From assembly GCA_016787485.1 (NCBI GenBank), contig JAEUUL010000009.1:1-64000 (forward strand): a DNA stretch of 64,000 nt, in the 5' to 3' direction. The first letter of the stretch is position 1. Every line of letters begins with the position of its first letter. Positions 42,035-51,656 of the stretch are shown in pieces. This stretch comes from Bacteroidota bacterium. Its GTDB lineage: Bacteria; Bacteroidota; Bacteroidia; NS11-12g; UBA955. The notes beneath the pieces are model-generated. The model was not told the DNA's origin. It ran no database searches and saw only the letters and a list, made by a program, of their open reading frames with translations. Position numbers and translations under genes: made by a program.

Positions 42035-42440
42035 GCAGTCTGACTTTATTTACCACTGCCATGGTAATTGAACCCTTGCATACCCTCCTGCCCTGTTCAT
42101 CAGAAATTTCTACCTCCCACACCTGAGTGGTTGACCCTATATGAACCGGCCTGGACTTAGCAAAAACACTTGCTCCTTTAAAAACCGGCCGCAAATGATT
42201 ACAGGCAACAGACTGTCCCACAGCGATATGCGTGGCAGGATTGAGGGTGAGATTCGCGGCCATGCTGCCCAGGGTTTCAATCAACCCAAGACTTGCTCCG
42301 CCATTCAGAACACCCGCCGGCTGTATGGTTCTCTCATCCACCGGCATTTCCGCGCACAGATAATCTGCTCCCAATTCTGTATACCGGATACCCAGTGCGG
42401 TATTCATGGTTCCTTCACAGCGAAGGTTCAGGTCCTCCAC
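42027..42440 (-). CDS. Hotdog-fold thioesterase, probable 1,4-dihydroxy-2-naphthoyl-CoA hydrolase
   Basis: The PaaI-type hotdog protein has the active-site helix QPAGVLNGGASLGLIETLGSM and AVGQSVACNHLRPVFKGAS. The overlap with menF makes it a good candidate for MenI, which removes CoA from DHNA-CoA; that assignment is from context. A GTG at 42440 gives 137 residues; an ATG at 42407 would give 126. The frame extends to 42524 but would collide with the divergent phosphatase gene. Confidence 0.8.
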   Translation of the reverse strand: MEDLNLRCEGTMNTALGIRYTELGADYLCAEMPVDERTIQPAGVLNGGASLGLIETLGSMAANLTLNPATHIAVGQSVACNHLRPVFKGASVFAKSRPVHIGSTTQVWEVEISDEQGRRVCKGSITMAVVNKVRLRG

Positions 42441-42443
42441 ACG

Positions 42444-42451
42444 TATATTTG
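42444..42451 (+). promoter_or_regulatory. -7 box TATATTTG for the histidine phosphatase gene
   Basis: Match to TAnnTTTG 26 bases before the proposed GTG at 42478, in the gap between two divergent genes. Confidence 0.4.
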
Positions 42452-42477
42452 CAGCCTCAAAAAAGACGGAATTCAAA

Positions 42478-43131
42478 GTGCTGCAAAATAGAAGCCCCAA
42501 AGGCATAAAAACAATATATCTCATCCGTCACGGGCAAACAGACTACAATAAGCGAGGAATCATCCAGGGTGCAGGCGTGGATACCAACCTGAATGAACAT
42601 GGCGAACTGCAGGCTATTCAATTTTTCAGGCAATACAAAGAGGTCCCCTTTCAGCGCATTTACGCAAGTATGCTTAAACGCACCCACCAAACCATAGCCC
42701 CTTTCAGGGAGCTGAATATCCCTGTGGAGTTTATGCCAGAGCTGAATGAGATCAACTGGGGAATCATGGAGGGTGCTGTGCCCACTGAAGAAACCACAGC
42801 AGAATTCGTTGCCATACTGAAAGAATGGCGGAACGGAAATCTGGACACATGCGTACAAAACGGCGAAACCCCGCTTGCACTCTTTGCCAGGCAACAAAAA
42901 GCGCTGAGCAGATTGCTGTCCGATTCAGAAAGCCCGGTACTGGTCTGTATGCACGGCAGGGCAATGCGCAGTTTTCTCTGTTTGCTCACTGGACACCCTC
43001 TGAAGGATATGGACGATTTTGAACATGGAAATGTGTGCCTTTACATTCTTGAGCAAATACCGGATACGGATACATTCCGGATTCTGGTAAGAAACTCCAG
43101 GGCGCATCTGCACGATAAGGACATTATGTAA
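42478..43131 (+). CDS. Histidine phosphatase family protein (phosphoglycerate mutase-like)
   Basis: The ~217-residue cytoplasmic protein has the catalytic TIYLIRHGQTDYNKRGIIQG (RHG motif), then YASMLKRTHQTIAPF, ELNEINWGIMEG and the second histidine in LVCMHGRAMRSFLCLL. Substrate specificity cannot be read from the sequence. The start is uncertain: GTG 42478 is chosen because a -7 box lies just upstream, while the frame is open to 42406. Five bases separate it from the ferredoxin gene. Confidence 0.86.
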   Translation: MLQNRSPKGIKTIYLIRHGQTDYNKRGIIQGAGVDTNLNEHGELQAIQFFRQYKEVPFQRIYASMLKRTHQTIAPFRELNIPVEFMPELNEINWGIMEGAVPTEETTAEFVAILKEWRNGNLDTCVQNGETPLALFARQQKALSRLLSDSESPVLVCMHGRAMRSFLCLLTGHPLKDMDDFEHGNVCLYILEQIPDTDTFRILVRNSRAHLHDKDIM

Positions 43132-43136
43132 AAAGG

Positions 43137-43463
43137 ATGGAGAACGAAATCAAGCTGACCATTATAGACCGGGAAGGAAACAATCATGAACTTACCGCAC
43201 CCACAGATATGAACCTGAATCTGATGGAAGTATGCAAACTTTATGAACTGCCTGTAAAGGGCGAATGCGGGGGAATGGCCATGTGCGCTACCTGCCAGGT
43301 ATATGTGGAAAGCGACCACGTGCTTCCTGCCCAGTCTGATGCGGAACTGGATATGCTGGACCAGGCATTTTTCGTCAAATCAAACTCAAGGTTGGGATGC
43401 CAGTTGCACATACAGCCTGCGCTGGACGGGTTGATAGCGAGGCTGGCGCCTGAACAGGATTAA
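43137..43463 (+). CDS. [2Fe-2S] ferredoxin, adrenodoxin type
   Basis: The 108-residue electron carrier has cluster cysteines in GECGGMAMCATCQVYV and SRLGCQLHI, the Cx5CxxC...C pattern of vertebrate-type ferredoxins. It begins KLTIIDREGNNHELTAP and has the NLMEVCKLYELPVKG loop. It may be a partner of Fe-S assembly or of the reductase at 10517, although the genes are far apart. It directly follows the phosphatase gene. Confidence 0.92.
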   Translation: MENEIKLTIIDREGNNHELTAPTDMNLNLMEVCKLYELPVKGECGGMAMCATCQVYVESDHVLPAQSDAELDMLDQAFFVKSNSRLGCQLHIQPALDGLIARLAPEQD

Positions 43464-43479
43464 TTTTTTCAACTACCTG

Positions 43480-43510
43480 TTGGTAAACTTGCTACTTATG
43501 CTTACTTTTG
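43480..43510 (+). promoter_or_regulatory. Promoter of rpsT (TTG, 20 bp, TACTTTTG)
   Basis: TTG at 43480-43482 and TACTTTTG at 43503-43510, 20 bases apart; the ATG is at 43532. Confidence 0.6.
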
Positions 43511-43531
43511 CAGTCCTTTTTTAAGCGCGCA

Positions 43532-43786
43532 ATGGCAAACCATAAGTCATCTATCAAGAGAATCCGCAGCAATGATGCAAAACGGGAACGCAACCGTTAT
43601 CAGCATAAAAGTACCCGCACAGTAGTGAAAGCTATCCGCAAGGCCCACAAAAAATCTGAGGCTGAAGGACTTTTAAAATCTGCGTTTAGCATGCTGGACA
43701 AATTGGCTAAAACCAATGTAATCCACTTCAACAAAGCCGGCAACCTGAAAAGCAGCCTGCAGAAGCATGTGAATGGATTAAACTGA
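43532..43786 (+). CDS. rpsT: 30S ribosomal protein S20
   Basis: Binds the 16S rRNA 5' domain. The 84-residue basic protein begins MANHKSSIKRIRSNDAKRER and ends NLKSSLQKHVNGLN, the normal length and pattern of S20. The gene is monocistronic, with its own promoter and an intrinsic terminator at 43812. Confidence 0.96.
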   Translation: MANHKSSIKRIRSNDAKRERNRYQHKSTRTVVKAIRKAHKKSEAEGLLKSAFSMLDKLAKTNVIHFNKAGNLKSSLQKHVNGLN

Positions 43787-43811
43787 TTATTAAAATATTA
43801 CTGTATAGAGA

Positions 43812-43837
43812 AGCCCGGAAATACCGGGCTTTTTTTA
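43812..43837 (+). terminator. Intrinsic terminator of rpsT
   Basis: AGCCCGG, loop AAATA, CCGGGCT followed by seven T residues, 25 bases after the rpsT stop. Confidence 0.85.
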
Positions 43838-44120
43838 TGGCTTGTTCTTTTGTAACAAGCGGGTGCCCATGGAAAAATTCCCAGTAAAACCCAGGCAATT
43901 GCAGCATCCAATGGATGAATACAGGAACAGGGGATTATCAAAAGCCGGCGCACGGTATTTCTCTGTATCCTCAATACCATTCTGCACCCAGGCTCTGCGG
44001 GGACCCAGCAGGTCAATCCACAAAACACATGAGAAAAGTCCGTGATTTTGCTGGTCTGGCAATGAATATGCAGGAAAACACAAATGGATTTCCTTGCAGG
44101 CTCTCAGCACAGGGTCATAT
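43838..44120. other. Gap between rpsT terminator and pyrH; possible broken minus-strand ORF
   Basis: No supported gene. On the minus strand a frame from a GTG at 44110 to 43835 reads in part WIDLLGPRRAWVQNGIEDTE and KYRAPAFDNPLFLYS, which looks coding. It then becomes Cys-rich while another minus frame gives a hydrophobic helix (AAIAWVLLGIFPW). This is what a frameshifted remnant of a small membrane protein would look like, ten bases after the pyrH stop. I cannot name a family. Confidence 0.25.
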
Positions 44121-44885
<765 letters not shown>

Positions 44886-44893
44886 TTAGAAAT

Positions 44894-44923
44894 AAAAAAG
44901 CCGTCTGCTGTGCAGACGGCTTT
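44894..44923 (-). terminator. Terminator or attenuating hairpin between tsf and pyrH
   Basis: On the minus strand AAAGCCGTCTGC, loop ACA, GCAGACGGCTTT with a T-run of six. It lies between tsf and pyrH, so pyrH would need read-through or its own promoter. Confidence 0.8.
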
Positions 44924-44943
44924 ACGGTAGGTGTTTTCAGGAA

Positions 44944-45780
44944 TTAACCCAATTGTACCCGGCGAAAACTTTTTACAGTAAGACCTGGTTCTGTGTCAGC
45001 CAACATCTTAGCGACAGTTTTAGAACCATCCTTAACAAACTCCTGATTCAACAGGGTAGACTCTTTATAGAATTTCTCCAGTTTACCCTGAGCAATGCGG
45101 TCCAGCATGGCTTCGGGCTTACCTTCGGCTTTGGCCTGTTCGCGGCCAATTTCCATTTCACGTTCGATGGTGGCAGTATCTACGTCACCTTTATCTACAG
45201 CTACAGGGTTCATAGCGGCTATCTGCATAGCCACATCTTTACCAGCGGCGATATTGCTGTCACTGGGCGCATTGCTCAGCTCCACCAGCACACCTATGCG
45301 GTTTGAACCGTGGATATAGGCCACAATGTTTTCACCTTTCAGCAATTCGTAGCTGGTAACATCGATTTTCTCACCAATTTTAGCTACTTCATCCAGAAGA
45401 CGGGCAGCAACGGTACCACCAGAAATGCTCAGCTCTTTCAGTGCATCGAGGTTGGCAGGTTCATTCGCCAGGGCAGCTTCTGCAATTTCGCGGGCAAAAG
45501 CCACGAAAGCATCATTCTTACCTACAAAATCGGTCTCGCAGGTCAGTTTAATCACCGCACCTTTTTTGCCATCAGCACTGGTTACAGCGATAACTGCACC
45601 TTCAGAGGCGTCGCGGTCTGCACGGTTGGCAGAGATTTTGGCTCCTTTTTTACGAAGGAAGTCTACGGCTTTTTCAAAATCACCACCGGTTTCTGCCAGG
45701 GCTTTTTTGCAATCCATCAATCCTGCTCCTGTCATTTGGCGCAGTTTATTTACATCAGCAGCACTAATGCTCATAGTCAT
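44944..45780 (-). CDS. tsf: Elongation factor Ts
   Basis: Guanine-nucleotide exchange factor for EF-Tu. The 278-residue protein shows ISAADVNKLRQMTGAGLMDC, KKALAETGGDFEKAVDFLRKKG and KLTCETDFVGKNDAFVAFA, the EF-Ts signatures. Starts at 45780 (ATG ACT ATG) and 45774 are equally plausible. Part of the rplM-rpsI-rpsB-tsf transcript. Confidence 0.96.
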   Translation of the reverse strand: MTMSISAADVNKLRQMTGAGLMDCKKALAETGGDFEKAVDFLRKKGAKISANRADRDASEGAVIAVTSADGKKGAVIKLTCETDFVGKNDAFVAFAREIAEAALANEPANLDALKELSISGGTVAARLLDEVAKIGEKIDVTSYELLKGENIVAYIHGSNRIGVLVELSNAPSDSNIAAGKDVAMQIAAMNPVAVDKGDVDTATIEREMEIGREQAKAEGKPEAMLDRIAQGKLEKFYKESTLLNQEFVKDGSKTVAKMLADTEPGLTVKSFRRVQLG

Positions 45781-45833
45781 TTTTATTAAGGTTTTTAAAA
45801 TAATGGGTTCCGAACGGGTTTTATCCGTTCCAA

Positions 45834-46580
45834 TCAGGCGTTTACAGCCTCTTTGTTTTCTGTTTCGGCAGCAGCTTCCTCTTCAGGTTTTTCCTTGCGG
45901 CGTTCCTGCTGACCTTCGATAATGGCATCGGCCAATTCCGAAGCAATCAGATGAATGCTTTTGCTGGCGTCATCGTTACCCGGGATCGGGAAATCCACTG
46001 CACTGGGGTCAGAATTGGTATCCACCAGGGCAAAAGTAGGAATGCCCAGACGAACAGCCTCGGCCACAGCGATGTGTTCGCGTTTTACATCCACCAGGAA
46101 AATAGCTCCGGGCAGCTTGCTCATATCTTCGATACCACCCAGAACACGTGCCAGATTCGCTTTTTCGCGGTCCAGCATAAGACGTTCCTTTTTGTTGATA
46201 CGTTCAAATGTACCATCGGTGTGCATACGATCGATAATCTGCATGCGCTTGATGCTGCGACGTACAGTCTGGAAATTGGTAAGCATACCACCCAGCCAGC
46301 GTTCTGTAACGAAAGGCATATTGGCACGCTTGGCTTGTTCTGCCACAATTTCCTTGGCTTGCTTTTTGGTTGCTACAAACAGCACCTTGCGGCCGCCTTT
46401 GGAAATATTGCGGATGGCAGATTTCGCCTCTTCCAGTTTCGCTTCGGTTTTCTTGAGGTCTATGATGTGAATACCATTCTGCTCCATGAAAATATATGGA
46501 GCCATTTTTGGATTCCACTTGCGGGTAAGGTGGCCGAAGTGTACACCGGCATCCAGCAGATCTTGTTGAGTATAAGCCAT
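45834..46580 (-). CDS. rpsB: 30S ribosomal protein S2
   Basis: The 248-residue protein begins [20 protein letters not shown] and contains [32 protein letters not shown] and [20 protein letters not shown] Glu/Ala-rich C-terminal tail ([19 protein letters not shown]) extends past the conserved domain. It lies between rpsI and tsf. Confidence 0.97.
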   Translation of the reverse strand: MAYTQQDLLDAGVHFGHLTRKWNPKMAPYIFMEQNGIHIIDLKKTEAKLEEAKSAIRNISKGGRKVLFVATKKQAKEIVAEQAKRANMPFVTERWLGGMLTNFQTVRRSIKRMQIIDRMHTDGTFERINKKERLMLDREKANLARVLGGIEDMSKLPGAIFLVDVKREHIAVAEAVRLGIPTFALVDTNSDPSAVDFPIPGNDDASKSIHLIASELADAIIEGQQERRKEKPEEEAAAETENKEAVNA

Positions 46581-46589
46581 TTTCGGATA

Positions 46590-46970
46590 TTAACGCTTAG
46601 AGAATTGGAACCTTTTACGAGCTTTTTTCTGACCGGGCTTTTTCCGTTCTACCACACGACTGTCGCGGGTAAGCAAGCCGGCATGGCGCAGTGTGCTTTT
46701 CTGATCACCATTGATGTCTACCAGTGCTTTGGCTATTCCCAAACGAACAGCTTCGGCCTGACCGGATTGGCCACCGCCCCGCACATTCACTACGATGTCG
46801 TACTTGCCCTCATTCTCTGTAACAGAGAGGGGGGAAGTGATGCTGGTACGGTGCCAGGGAAGTGGGAAGTATACTTCAAATTCACGGTTGTTTACAGTGA
46901 TTTTACCGTTGCCTTCCTTCACATATACACGGGCCACAGCGGCCTTTCTTCTTCCTGAGTTGTTGATCAT
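46590..46970 (-). CDS. rpsI: 30S ribosomal protein S9
   Basis: The 126-residue protein from the ATG at 46970 begins MINNSGRRKAAVARVYV and ends in the basic tail KKPGQKKARKRFQFSKR, whose final Ser-Lys-Arg contacts P-site tRNA. A frame open to 46994 would overlap rplM and add eight residues not expected in the family. rplM-rpsI order is universal. Confidence 0.96.
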   Translation of the reverse strand: MINNSGRRKAAVARVYVKEGNGKITVNNREFEVYFPLPWHRTSITSPLSVTENEGKYDIVVNVRGGGQSGQAEAVRLGIAKALVDINGDQKSTLRHAGLLTRDSRVVERKKPGQKKARKRFQFSKR

Positions 46971-46983
46971 ATTCTGTGTTTTC

Positions 46984-47427
46984 TCAGAGTTCAAATTTCA
47001 TTTCCTGTGGTTGCTGAGCAGCATGCGGATGCTCGCTGCCTTCATACACAAACAGATTGGTGAATACTGCACGACCCAAACGGTTCTTGGGAAGCATACC
47101 ACGTACAGCTTCTTCAATCAGCCGGGTAGGCTTCATGTTTTTAGCCAGGGTGCTGCGCTGTCCGCCGGGGTAACCGGTATGACGGAGGTATTCCCGGTTT
47201 TCCATCTTGGCTCCGGTCAATACTACCTTCTCGGCATTGATTACAATCACGTTGTCACCACAGTCTACATGCGGGGTGAAATCGGGCTTGTTTTTACCTC
47301 TCATTACAAATGCAATGCGGCTGGCCATGCGGCCCAGGGTCTGTCCTTCTGCGTCTACCACGTACCACCGTTTGTTCACGGTAGCCTTGTTTGCAGATAC
47401 GGTTTTATACGTTCTCAGCGGATTCAC
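46984..47427 (-). CDS. rplM: 50S ribosomal protein L13
   Basis: The 147-residue protein starts with GTG at 47427 (MNPLRTYKTVSANK). It has RWYVVDAEGQTLGRMAS, GDNVIVINAEKVVLTG and MLPKNRLGRAV. First gene of the ribosomal operon; its promoter is visible 30 bases upstream. Confidence 0.96.
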   Translation of the reverse strand: MNPLRTYKTVSANKATVNKRWYVVDAEGQTLGRMASRIAFVMRGKNKPDFTPHVDCGDNVIVINAEKVVLTGAKMENREYLRHTGYPGGQRSTLAKNMKPTRLIEEAVRGMLPKNRLGRAVFTNLFVYEGSEHPHAAQQPQEMKFEL

Positions 47428-47457
47428 GGTCTTGTCGCTTCTTTAAATTTGGGGTTG

Positions 47458-47488
47458 CAAAAGTAGCCAATTTTTTTGGCGTTTGCAA
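47458..47488 (-). promoter_or_regulatory. Promoter of the rplM-rpsI-rpsB-tsf operon (TTG, 20 bp, TACTTTTG)
   Basis: On the minus strand TTG (47486-47488) is exactly 20 bases from TACTTTTG (47458-47465), the best two-part match in the window. Confidence 0.65.
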
Positions 47489-47571
47489 GATATCCACAAC
47501 TTTTTTTGCCTGCCAACCCCAAACTACAATTTTATTATTCCCCGGGTGCGGTACACTTTCCCCTGAATAAG

Positions 47572-47599
47572 AAAAAACCCCGTTTTCACGGGGTTCTTT
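47572..47599 (-). terminator. Intrinsic terminator after the DUF4468-like gene
   Basis: On the minus strand AACCCCGT, loop GAAA, ACGGGGTT followed by a T-run, 15-20 bases after the stop at 47615. Confidence 0.8.
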
Positions 47600-47614
47600 A
47601 AATCGTTTCCTGTT

Positions 47615-48328
47615 TTACCAGTCGTCCTCGTCCGGGTGATAAGGCTCTCTCAGGGATTTCTTCAGTCCGGTCACAATGTCCTTCACCTCGGCATCTGCCG
47701 CCATCAGAAACTTATCCGTCACCTGAAATCCTTTCTTCACACGCATGTAATACTCATGGTATGTGCGCACTGGCTTGGGATTCAGGCCAGGAGGCACATC
47801 CACATGCACAAAGTTTCCAAACTGGTATTTGTACCTCCCGTCCTTAAAACGCAGGGTGAGCCGGTATTCAAGTTGTCCATATGTACCTTTCACATACTTG
47901 CCGTACGTGGTATTCATAGGCACGTTCACCTTCAGAAGCATCTTGTCTGCTTTCTTGTCCTCCACAATCCACTTCTTTATATTTTCCTTGCCATACCGCT
48001 GGGTAAGATACTTGCGTGCCCTCCAATACAAACTGTCGGCTCCGCAGGTTTCACAATTCTCATCTTCTATCACACCTTCATAGAAAATAATCTCTCTTAG
48101 AGAATCATACGGAGGAACGAAACGCTTGTACGGGGTGCGCACCGGCATATATTCCTCTTTTTTGTTCTCTTCCATACCCCAGCCCCCTTCGGATACCGCA
48201 GGTGAGGCCGAATCTTTGCTGGCCGTATCTGTCTCGGTACCCCAGCCGTCCAACTGTGCATGCAACCGGGTGGCTCCCAGGAGTGTAAAACAGGCTACTA
48301 TCAGCCTTAAACGCGTGTTTGCTTTCAT
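47615..48328 (-). CDS. Secreted DUF4468-like protein
   Basis: The 237-residue exported protein from the ATG at 48328 has a signal peptide (LRLIVACFTLLGATRLHAQ). The body reads DSLREIIFYEGVIEDEN, LYWRARKYLTQRYG and LTLRFKDGRYKYQFGNFVHV, the layout of DUF4468, a TBP-like fold common in Bacteroidota. A low-complexity Gly/Trp/Glu segment (GWGMEENKKEEY) links signal and domain. The function is unknown. The frame is open to 48373, but the signal peptide supports the later start. Confidence 0.75.
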   Translation of the reverse strand: MKANTRLRLIVACFTLLGATRLHAQLDGWGTETDTASKDSASPAVSEGGWGMEENKKEEYMPVRTPYKRFVPPYDSLREIIFYEGVIEDENCETCGADSLYWRARKYLTQRYGKENIKKWIVEDKKADKMLLKVNVPMNTTYGKYVKGTYGQLEYRLTLRFKDGRYKYQFGNFVHVDVPPGLNPKPVRTYHEYYMRVKKGFQVTDKFLMAADAEVKDIVTGLKKSLREPYHPDEDDW

Positions 48329-48486
48329 CAATGGGTTAACTATTCCGTATATTGATTTCAAAAAGTTTGCCAAAAAGTGGCGCGAATATAATTGATGGCT
48401 CCGGAGCTATACAGAATTGAAAGGGTAAGGTTATTCTTCATTGTCAGTTTTGTGCAATAAAAGCTACAAACGGATAATGCTCCTTT

Positions 48487-49503
48487 TTATTGTGCGGGAT
48501 TCAATCTTCCCTTGGAAAAAATTTTCCCGGGGCGTCTGCCTTTCCGCAACCGGATCTGATCCTCTACCGGCAAGTGAATGATATCCTTACACTTACCACT
48601 ACAACAGCCGTCGTATTTTGCCGCACACGCCTCACATTGTATAAATAAGGTGTGGCAGCCGGTATTGGCACAATTCACATGTGTGTCTGCCGGCTCCCCG
48701 CATTGATGGCATTTGGCAAGTATTTCTTCGGTTACCCTTTCATGCAGGCGCTGGTCAAATACAAAATTCACACCGTGAAAGCGCAGAGGCAGCTTCTGCT
48801 GTCTGGCCTGGTTCACATAATTAATAATGCCCCCCTCCAGATGATACACCTCGTGAAACCCGTTGTGCTTCATCCAGGCACTGGCCTTTTCGCACCGTAT
48901 ACCGCCGGTACAATACATCAGAATCCGCTGGTTGCGGTTTTCGGCAAACTCATCAATCACTTCCTGCAATTCTTCCCTGAAAGTGTCCACATCAGGGCAA
49001 CGGGCGCCTTCGAACCTGCCTACTTCACTCTCATAATGATTGCGCATATCAATTACCACAGTCTCCGGGGTGTCCAGCATTTCATTCCACTCCGCCGCAT
49101 TCAGATACTTACCGGTATCGGCAGGGTTGAAATCCGGGTCGTCTATTCCATCGGCCACAATTTTACTGCGGACCTTGATATCCAGCTTAATAAAAGATTT
49201 CTGTTGCTCTTCTATGGCTGTATTCAACCGTATACCGTTGAGCCAGGAAATGCTGTAAAGCAACTCCTTAAAAGCCTCAAAATGTACGGATGGCAATGCT
49301 ATTTGTGCATTGATACCTTCCGGTGCAACATAGGTGCGGCCTACCACCTCCAACTCCCGCCACAGGCGATAAAGTTCGTCTCTGAAACCCGGTACATCGG
49401 GTATTGAATAATACTTGTAGAAGGAGATTGTGGTGTATGGGCGGTTGTCCGCCTCCATGCGCCGTTTTAGCTCCTCCCGGTTCACTCTGTTGTGCAATAA
49501 CAT
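48487..49503 (-). CDS. trhO: tRNA uridine(34) hydroxylase TrhO, rhodanese family
   Basis: Hydroxylates U34 of tRNAs in the first step of cmo5U or mo5U formation. The 338-residue protein has the N-terminal acylphosphatase-like domain (YYSIPDVPGFRDELYR, VAPEGINAQIALP), a rhodanese domain with catalytic Cys in MYCTGGIRCEKASAW, and a C-terminal Cys-rich zinc region (CHQCGEPADTHVNCANTGC). This is the YceA/TrhO arrangement. A -7 box just upstream rules out the longer frame to 49530. Confidence 0.93.
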   Translation of the reverse strand: MLLHNRVNREELKRRMEADNRPYTTISFYKYYSIPDVPGFRDELYRLWRELEVVGRTYVAPEGINAQIALPSVHFEAFKELLYSISWLNGIRLNTAIEEQQKSFIKLDIKVRSKIVADGIDDPDFNPADTGKYLNAAEWNEMLDTPETVVIDMRNHYESEVGRFEGARCPDVDTFREELQEVIDEFAENRNQRILMYCTGGIRCEKASAWMKHNGFHEVYHLEGGIINYVNQARQQKLPLRFHGVNFVFDQRLHERVTEEILAKCHQCGEPADTHVNCANTGCHTLFIQCEACAAKYDGCCSGKCKDIIHLPVEDQIRLRKGRRPGKIFSKGRLNPAQ

Positions 49504-49527
49504 GGTCGGGGAAGTTGAATAGCACTG

Positions 49528-49535
49528 CAAAGATA
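49528..49535 (-). promoter_or_regulatory. -7 box TATCTTTG for trhO
   Basis: TAnnTTTG match on the minus strand, 24 bases before the ATG at 49503. Confidence 0.45.
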
Positions 49536-49689
49536 AAACAATTTATGGCCATGGCAGGGCTCTAAGAGGTGTAAGCCGGATAATCAGCCAAAGGAACCAA
49601 ACACCCGAATTCTGCTCCCAAAAAATCATTAACCCTCTTCCCTATATCTTATAAAGTGCAATTTCGGTGGCAGAAATCATCTTCATCCA

Positions 49690-51576
49690 ATGAAAAAATA
49701 CAGCCTTTTCCTCCTCTCGGCCTGCCTGACTGGTGCTGCTCTGTCTCAAAATCTGGGAGACAAAACCTTGTTTCACGCACCTCTTGGAACCAATTATGCC
49801 GATTATGGACCAGCATACCTCACGGGTACTGCTTCCGGAAACCCGGGCAATGCGGCAGACGCACGTGCCAATGCTTCACAGGCTCTTTCCCTCAACGGCA
49901 CCGATGACTATGTAAGTTTCGGTTCACCGTCTTCTTATCAGCATGCTCTCCCATTGTCTTTCTCTGTATGGGTTTACCTGAACAACACCACCGGCAACTA
50001 CCCTGTATTCTGCACAGACAACACCGGTGATGCTTATGCAGGAATTTTCCTTCAGATTGCCAATGGCATCGTCTATATGAGTTATGGTGATGGCAACAAT
50101 TACGGATCTGAAAACCGGGTTTCCTATCAAAGCTCCACTGTGCTTACCTCCGGTAAGTGGTTTCATATTGCCGGGGTATTCCGCGGATACCGCGATTTTG
50201 ACATGTATATCGACGGAGTCAAAGAAACAGGTGGCAACTATTCAGGAGGAAGCAGTTTTCGCGCACTGGGCTATAAAGGTGCTAACATGGGAATAGGCAC
50301 CCTCGCTGGCAAGGGTGGTGGGGCTGCTCAGTATTTTCCCGGCCGTATCGATGATCTGCACATTTGGAACCGTACACTTTCGCAGGCGGAAGTATTGCAA
50401 AAAAAGAATGCCCTGCTGGTATACTCATTTATTCCTGGCGGACAACTTGAAGACAGCGGACCTGGGGGCATTCAGGGCTCTAATACCGGTTGTGCCAGTG
50501 CCCATGACCGCTACGGCCGGAACGGCCAGTCCATTTATCTGGATGGCAGCAGTTCAAAAGTTGGTTTGCCCTTTTCCACGGTTTACAGACAATCCTTTCC
50601 ACTTACCCTCACTGCATGGGTGAACATTACCACACAGAAAACATTTCAGCCCATCATTACCACCAGTGACCACTCTGCAAACAAATACACAGGTGTAACC
50701 CTTTACCTCGAAAACGGGAAGCCGGCCATTACATGTGGAGACAATACAGGAGCAGGAATGCAGTTCCGGCGCAGCCTGGTTGCACCAGACTCACTGAAAA
50801 CACGGAAATGGTATCAGGTAACTGCTGTTTGCAGCAGCCTTACTTCCTGGAAAATCTATGTAAATGGTGTTGAAATAACCGGAGCCACCGCCTCGGGAAC
50901 CGGAACCACCATGGCCCATGGAACCGGATCAGGTTATATGGGTTTCCTTACAGATGCTTTCAGTACAGGTGACCGGTATTTTCATGGCCATCTTGATGAA
51001 GTGATGGTATTCGGAAATGCATTTACCGGTTCGGAAGTTGCCAGCCTTTACAGGGCGGGTTTGCTCATTCAACACGTTTCTGACGATACCGCCGTACAGG
51101 CATCCACCGCATTCAACCTGAAAGTAACCGCAACTGCTGAAGAACCCATTTCATACCTGTGGCAGAAAAAAAATGCCGGCATCTGGCAAAACATCAGCAC
51201 AGCAACGAAAAAAGACCTTCAGGTAGCATCCACCACTGACAACGACACAGGCTGGTACCGCTGTATTGTGTCTGTAACCAATTACAGTGACACCACTGCT
51301 CCTGCCCACGTAACTTTTATACCGGTAAATAAAACCGGCGGGGGACATGTAAAAGAAATCATACTCTCTCCCAATCCGGTGCAGGGAATTTTATATCTAA
51401 AAGGAATGGAAGGCACATTCAAAGCAGAACTGCTGGACAGCAGAGGCAACCGGATCATGAAAACACAAATGCACGATAACGGTCAGATGGACCTAAGCAG
51501 CGCATCACCGGGTATATATCTGCTGGTCTTGAGTAAAGGCAATGCAACTATAACCCATAAAATCATTGTACAATAA
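49690..51576 (+). CDS. Secreted LamG-domain protein with T9SS type A sorting domain
   Basis: The 628-residue protein has a signal peptide (YSLFLLSACLTGAALSQ), two concanavalin/LamG-type jelly-roll domains (about residues 50-240 and 270-450, each with ALSLNGTDDYVSFG-like and GRIDDLHIWNRTLS-like motifs), an Ig-like domain (EEPISYLWQKKNAGIWQN) and a C-terminal type A sorting domain (LSPNPVQGILYLKGM, GIYLLVLSKGNATITHKIIVQ). It is probably an adhesin or glycan-binding surface protein anchored through T9SS. Its stop shares a base with the open frame of the next gene. Confidence 0.87.
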   Translation: MKKYSLFLLSACLTGAALSQNLGDKTLFHAPLGTNYADYGPAYLTGTASGNPGNAADARANASQALSLNGTDDYVSFGSPSSYQHALPLSFSVWVYLNNTTGNYPVFCTDNTGDAYAGIFLQIANGIVYMSYGDGNNYGSENRVSYQSSTVLTSGKWFHIAGVFRGYRDFDMYIDGVKETGGNYSGGSSFRALGYKGANMGIGTLAGKGGGAAQYFPGRIDDLHIWNRTLSQAEVLQKKNALLVYSFIPGGQLEDSGPGGIQGSNTGCASAHDRYGRNGQSIYLDGSSSKVGLPFSTVYRQSFPLTLTAWVNITTQKTFQPIITTSDHSANKYTGVTLYLENGKPAITCGDNTGAGMQFRRSLVAPDSLKTRKWYQVTAVCSSLTSWKIYVNGVEITGATASGTGTTMAHGTGSGYMGFLTDAFSTGDRYFHGHLDEVMVFGNAFTGSEVASLYRAGLLIQHVSDDTAVQASTAFNLKVTATAEEPISYLWQKKNAGIWQNISTATKKDLQVASTTDNDTGWYRCIVSVTNYSDTTAPAHVTFIPVNKTGGGHVKEIILSPNPVQGILYLKGMEGTFKAELLDSRGNRIMKTQMHDNGQMDLSSASPGIYLLVLSKGNATITHKIIVQ

Positions 51577-51656
51577 TGGCAATGAAATCCATTTCCATCT
51601 TTAAAACTGCCGGCTTCCGGGTCGCGCAGTTTTTGTGCATATATTGCACCGGTCGC

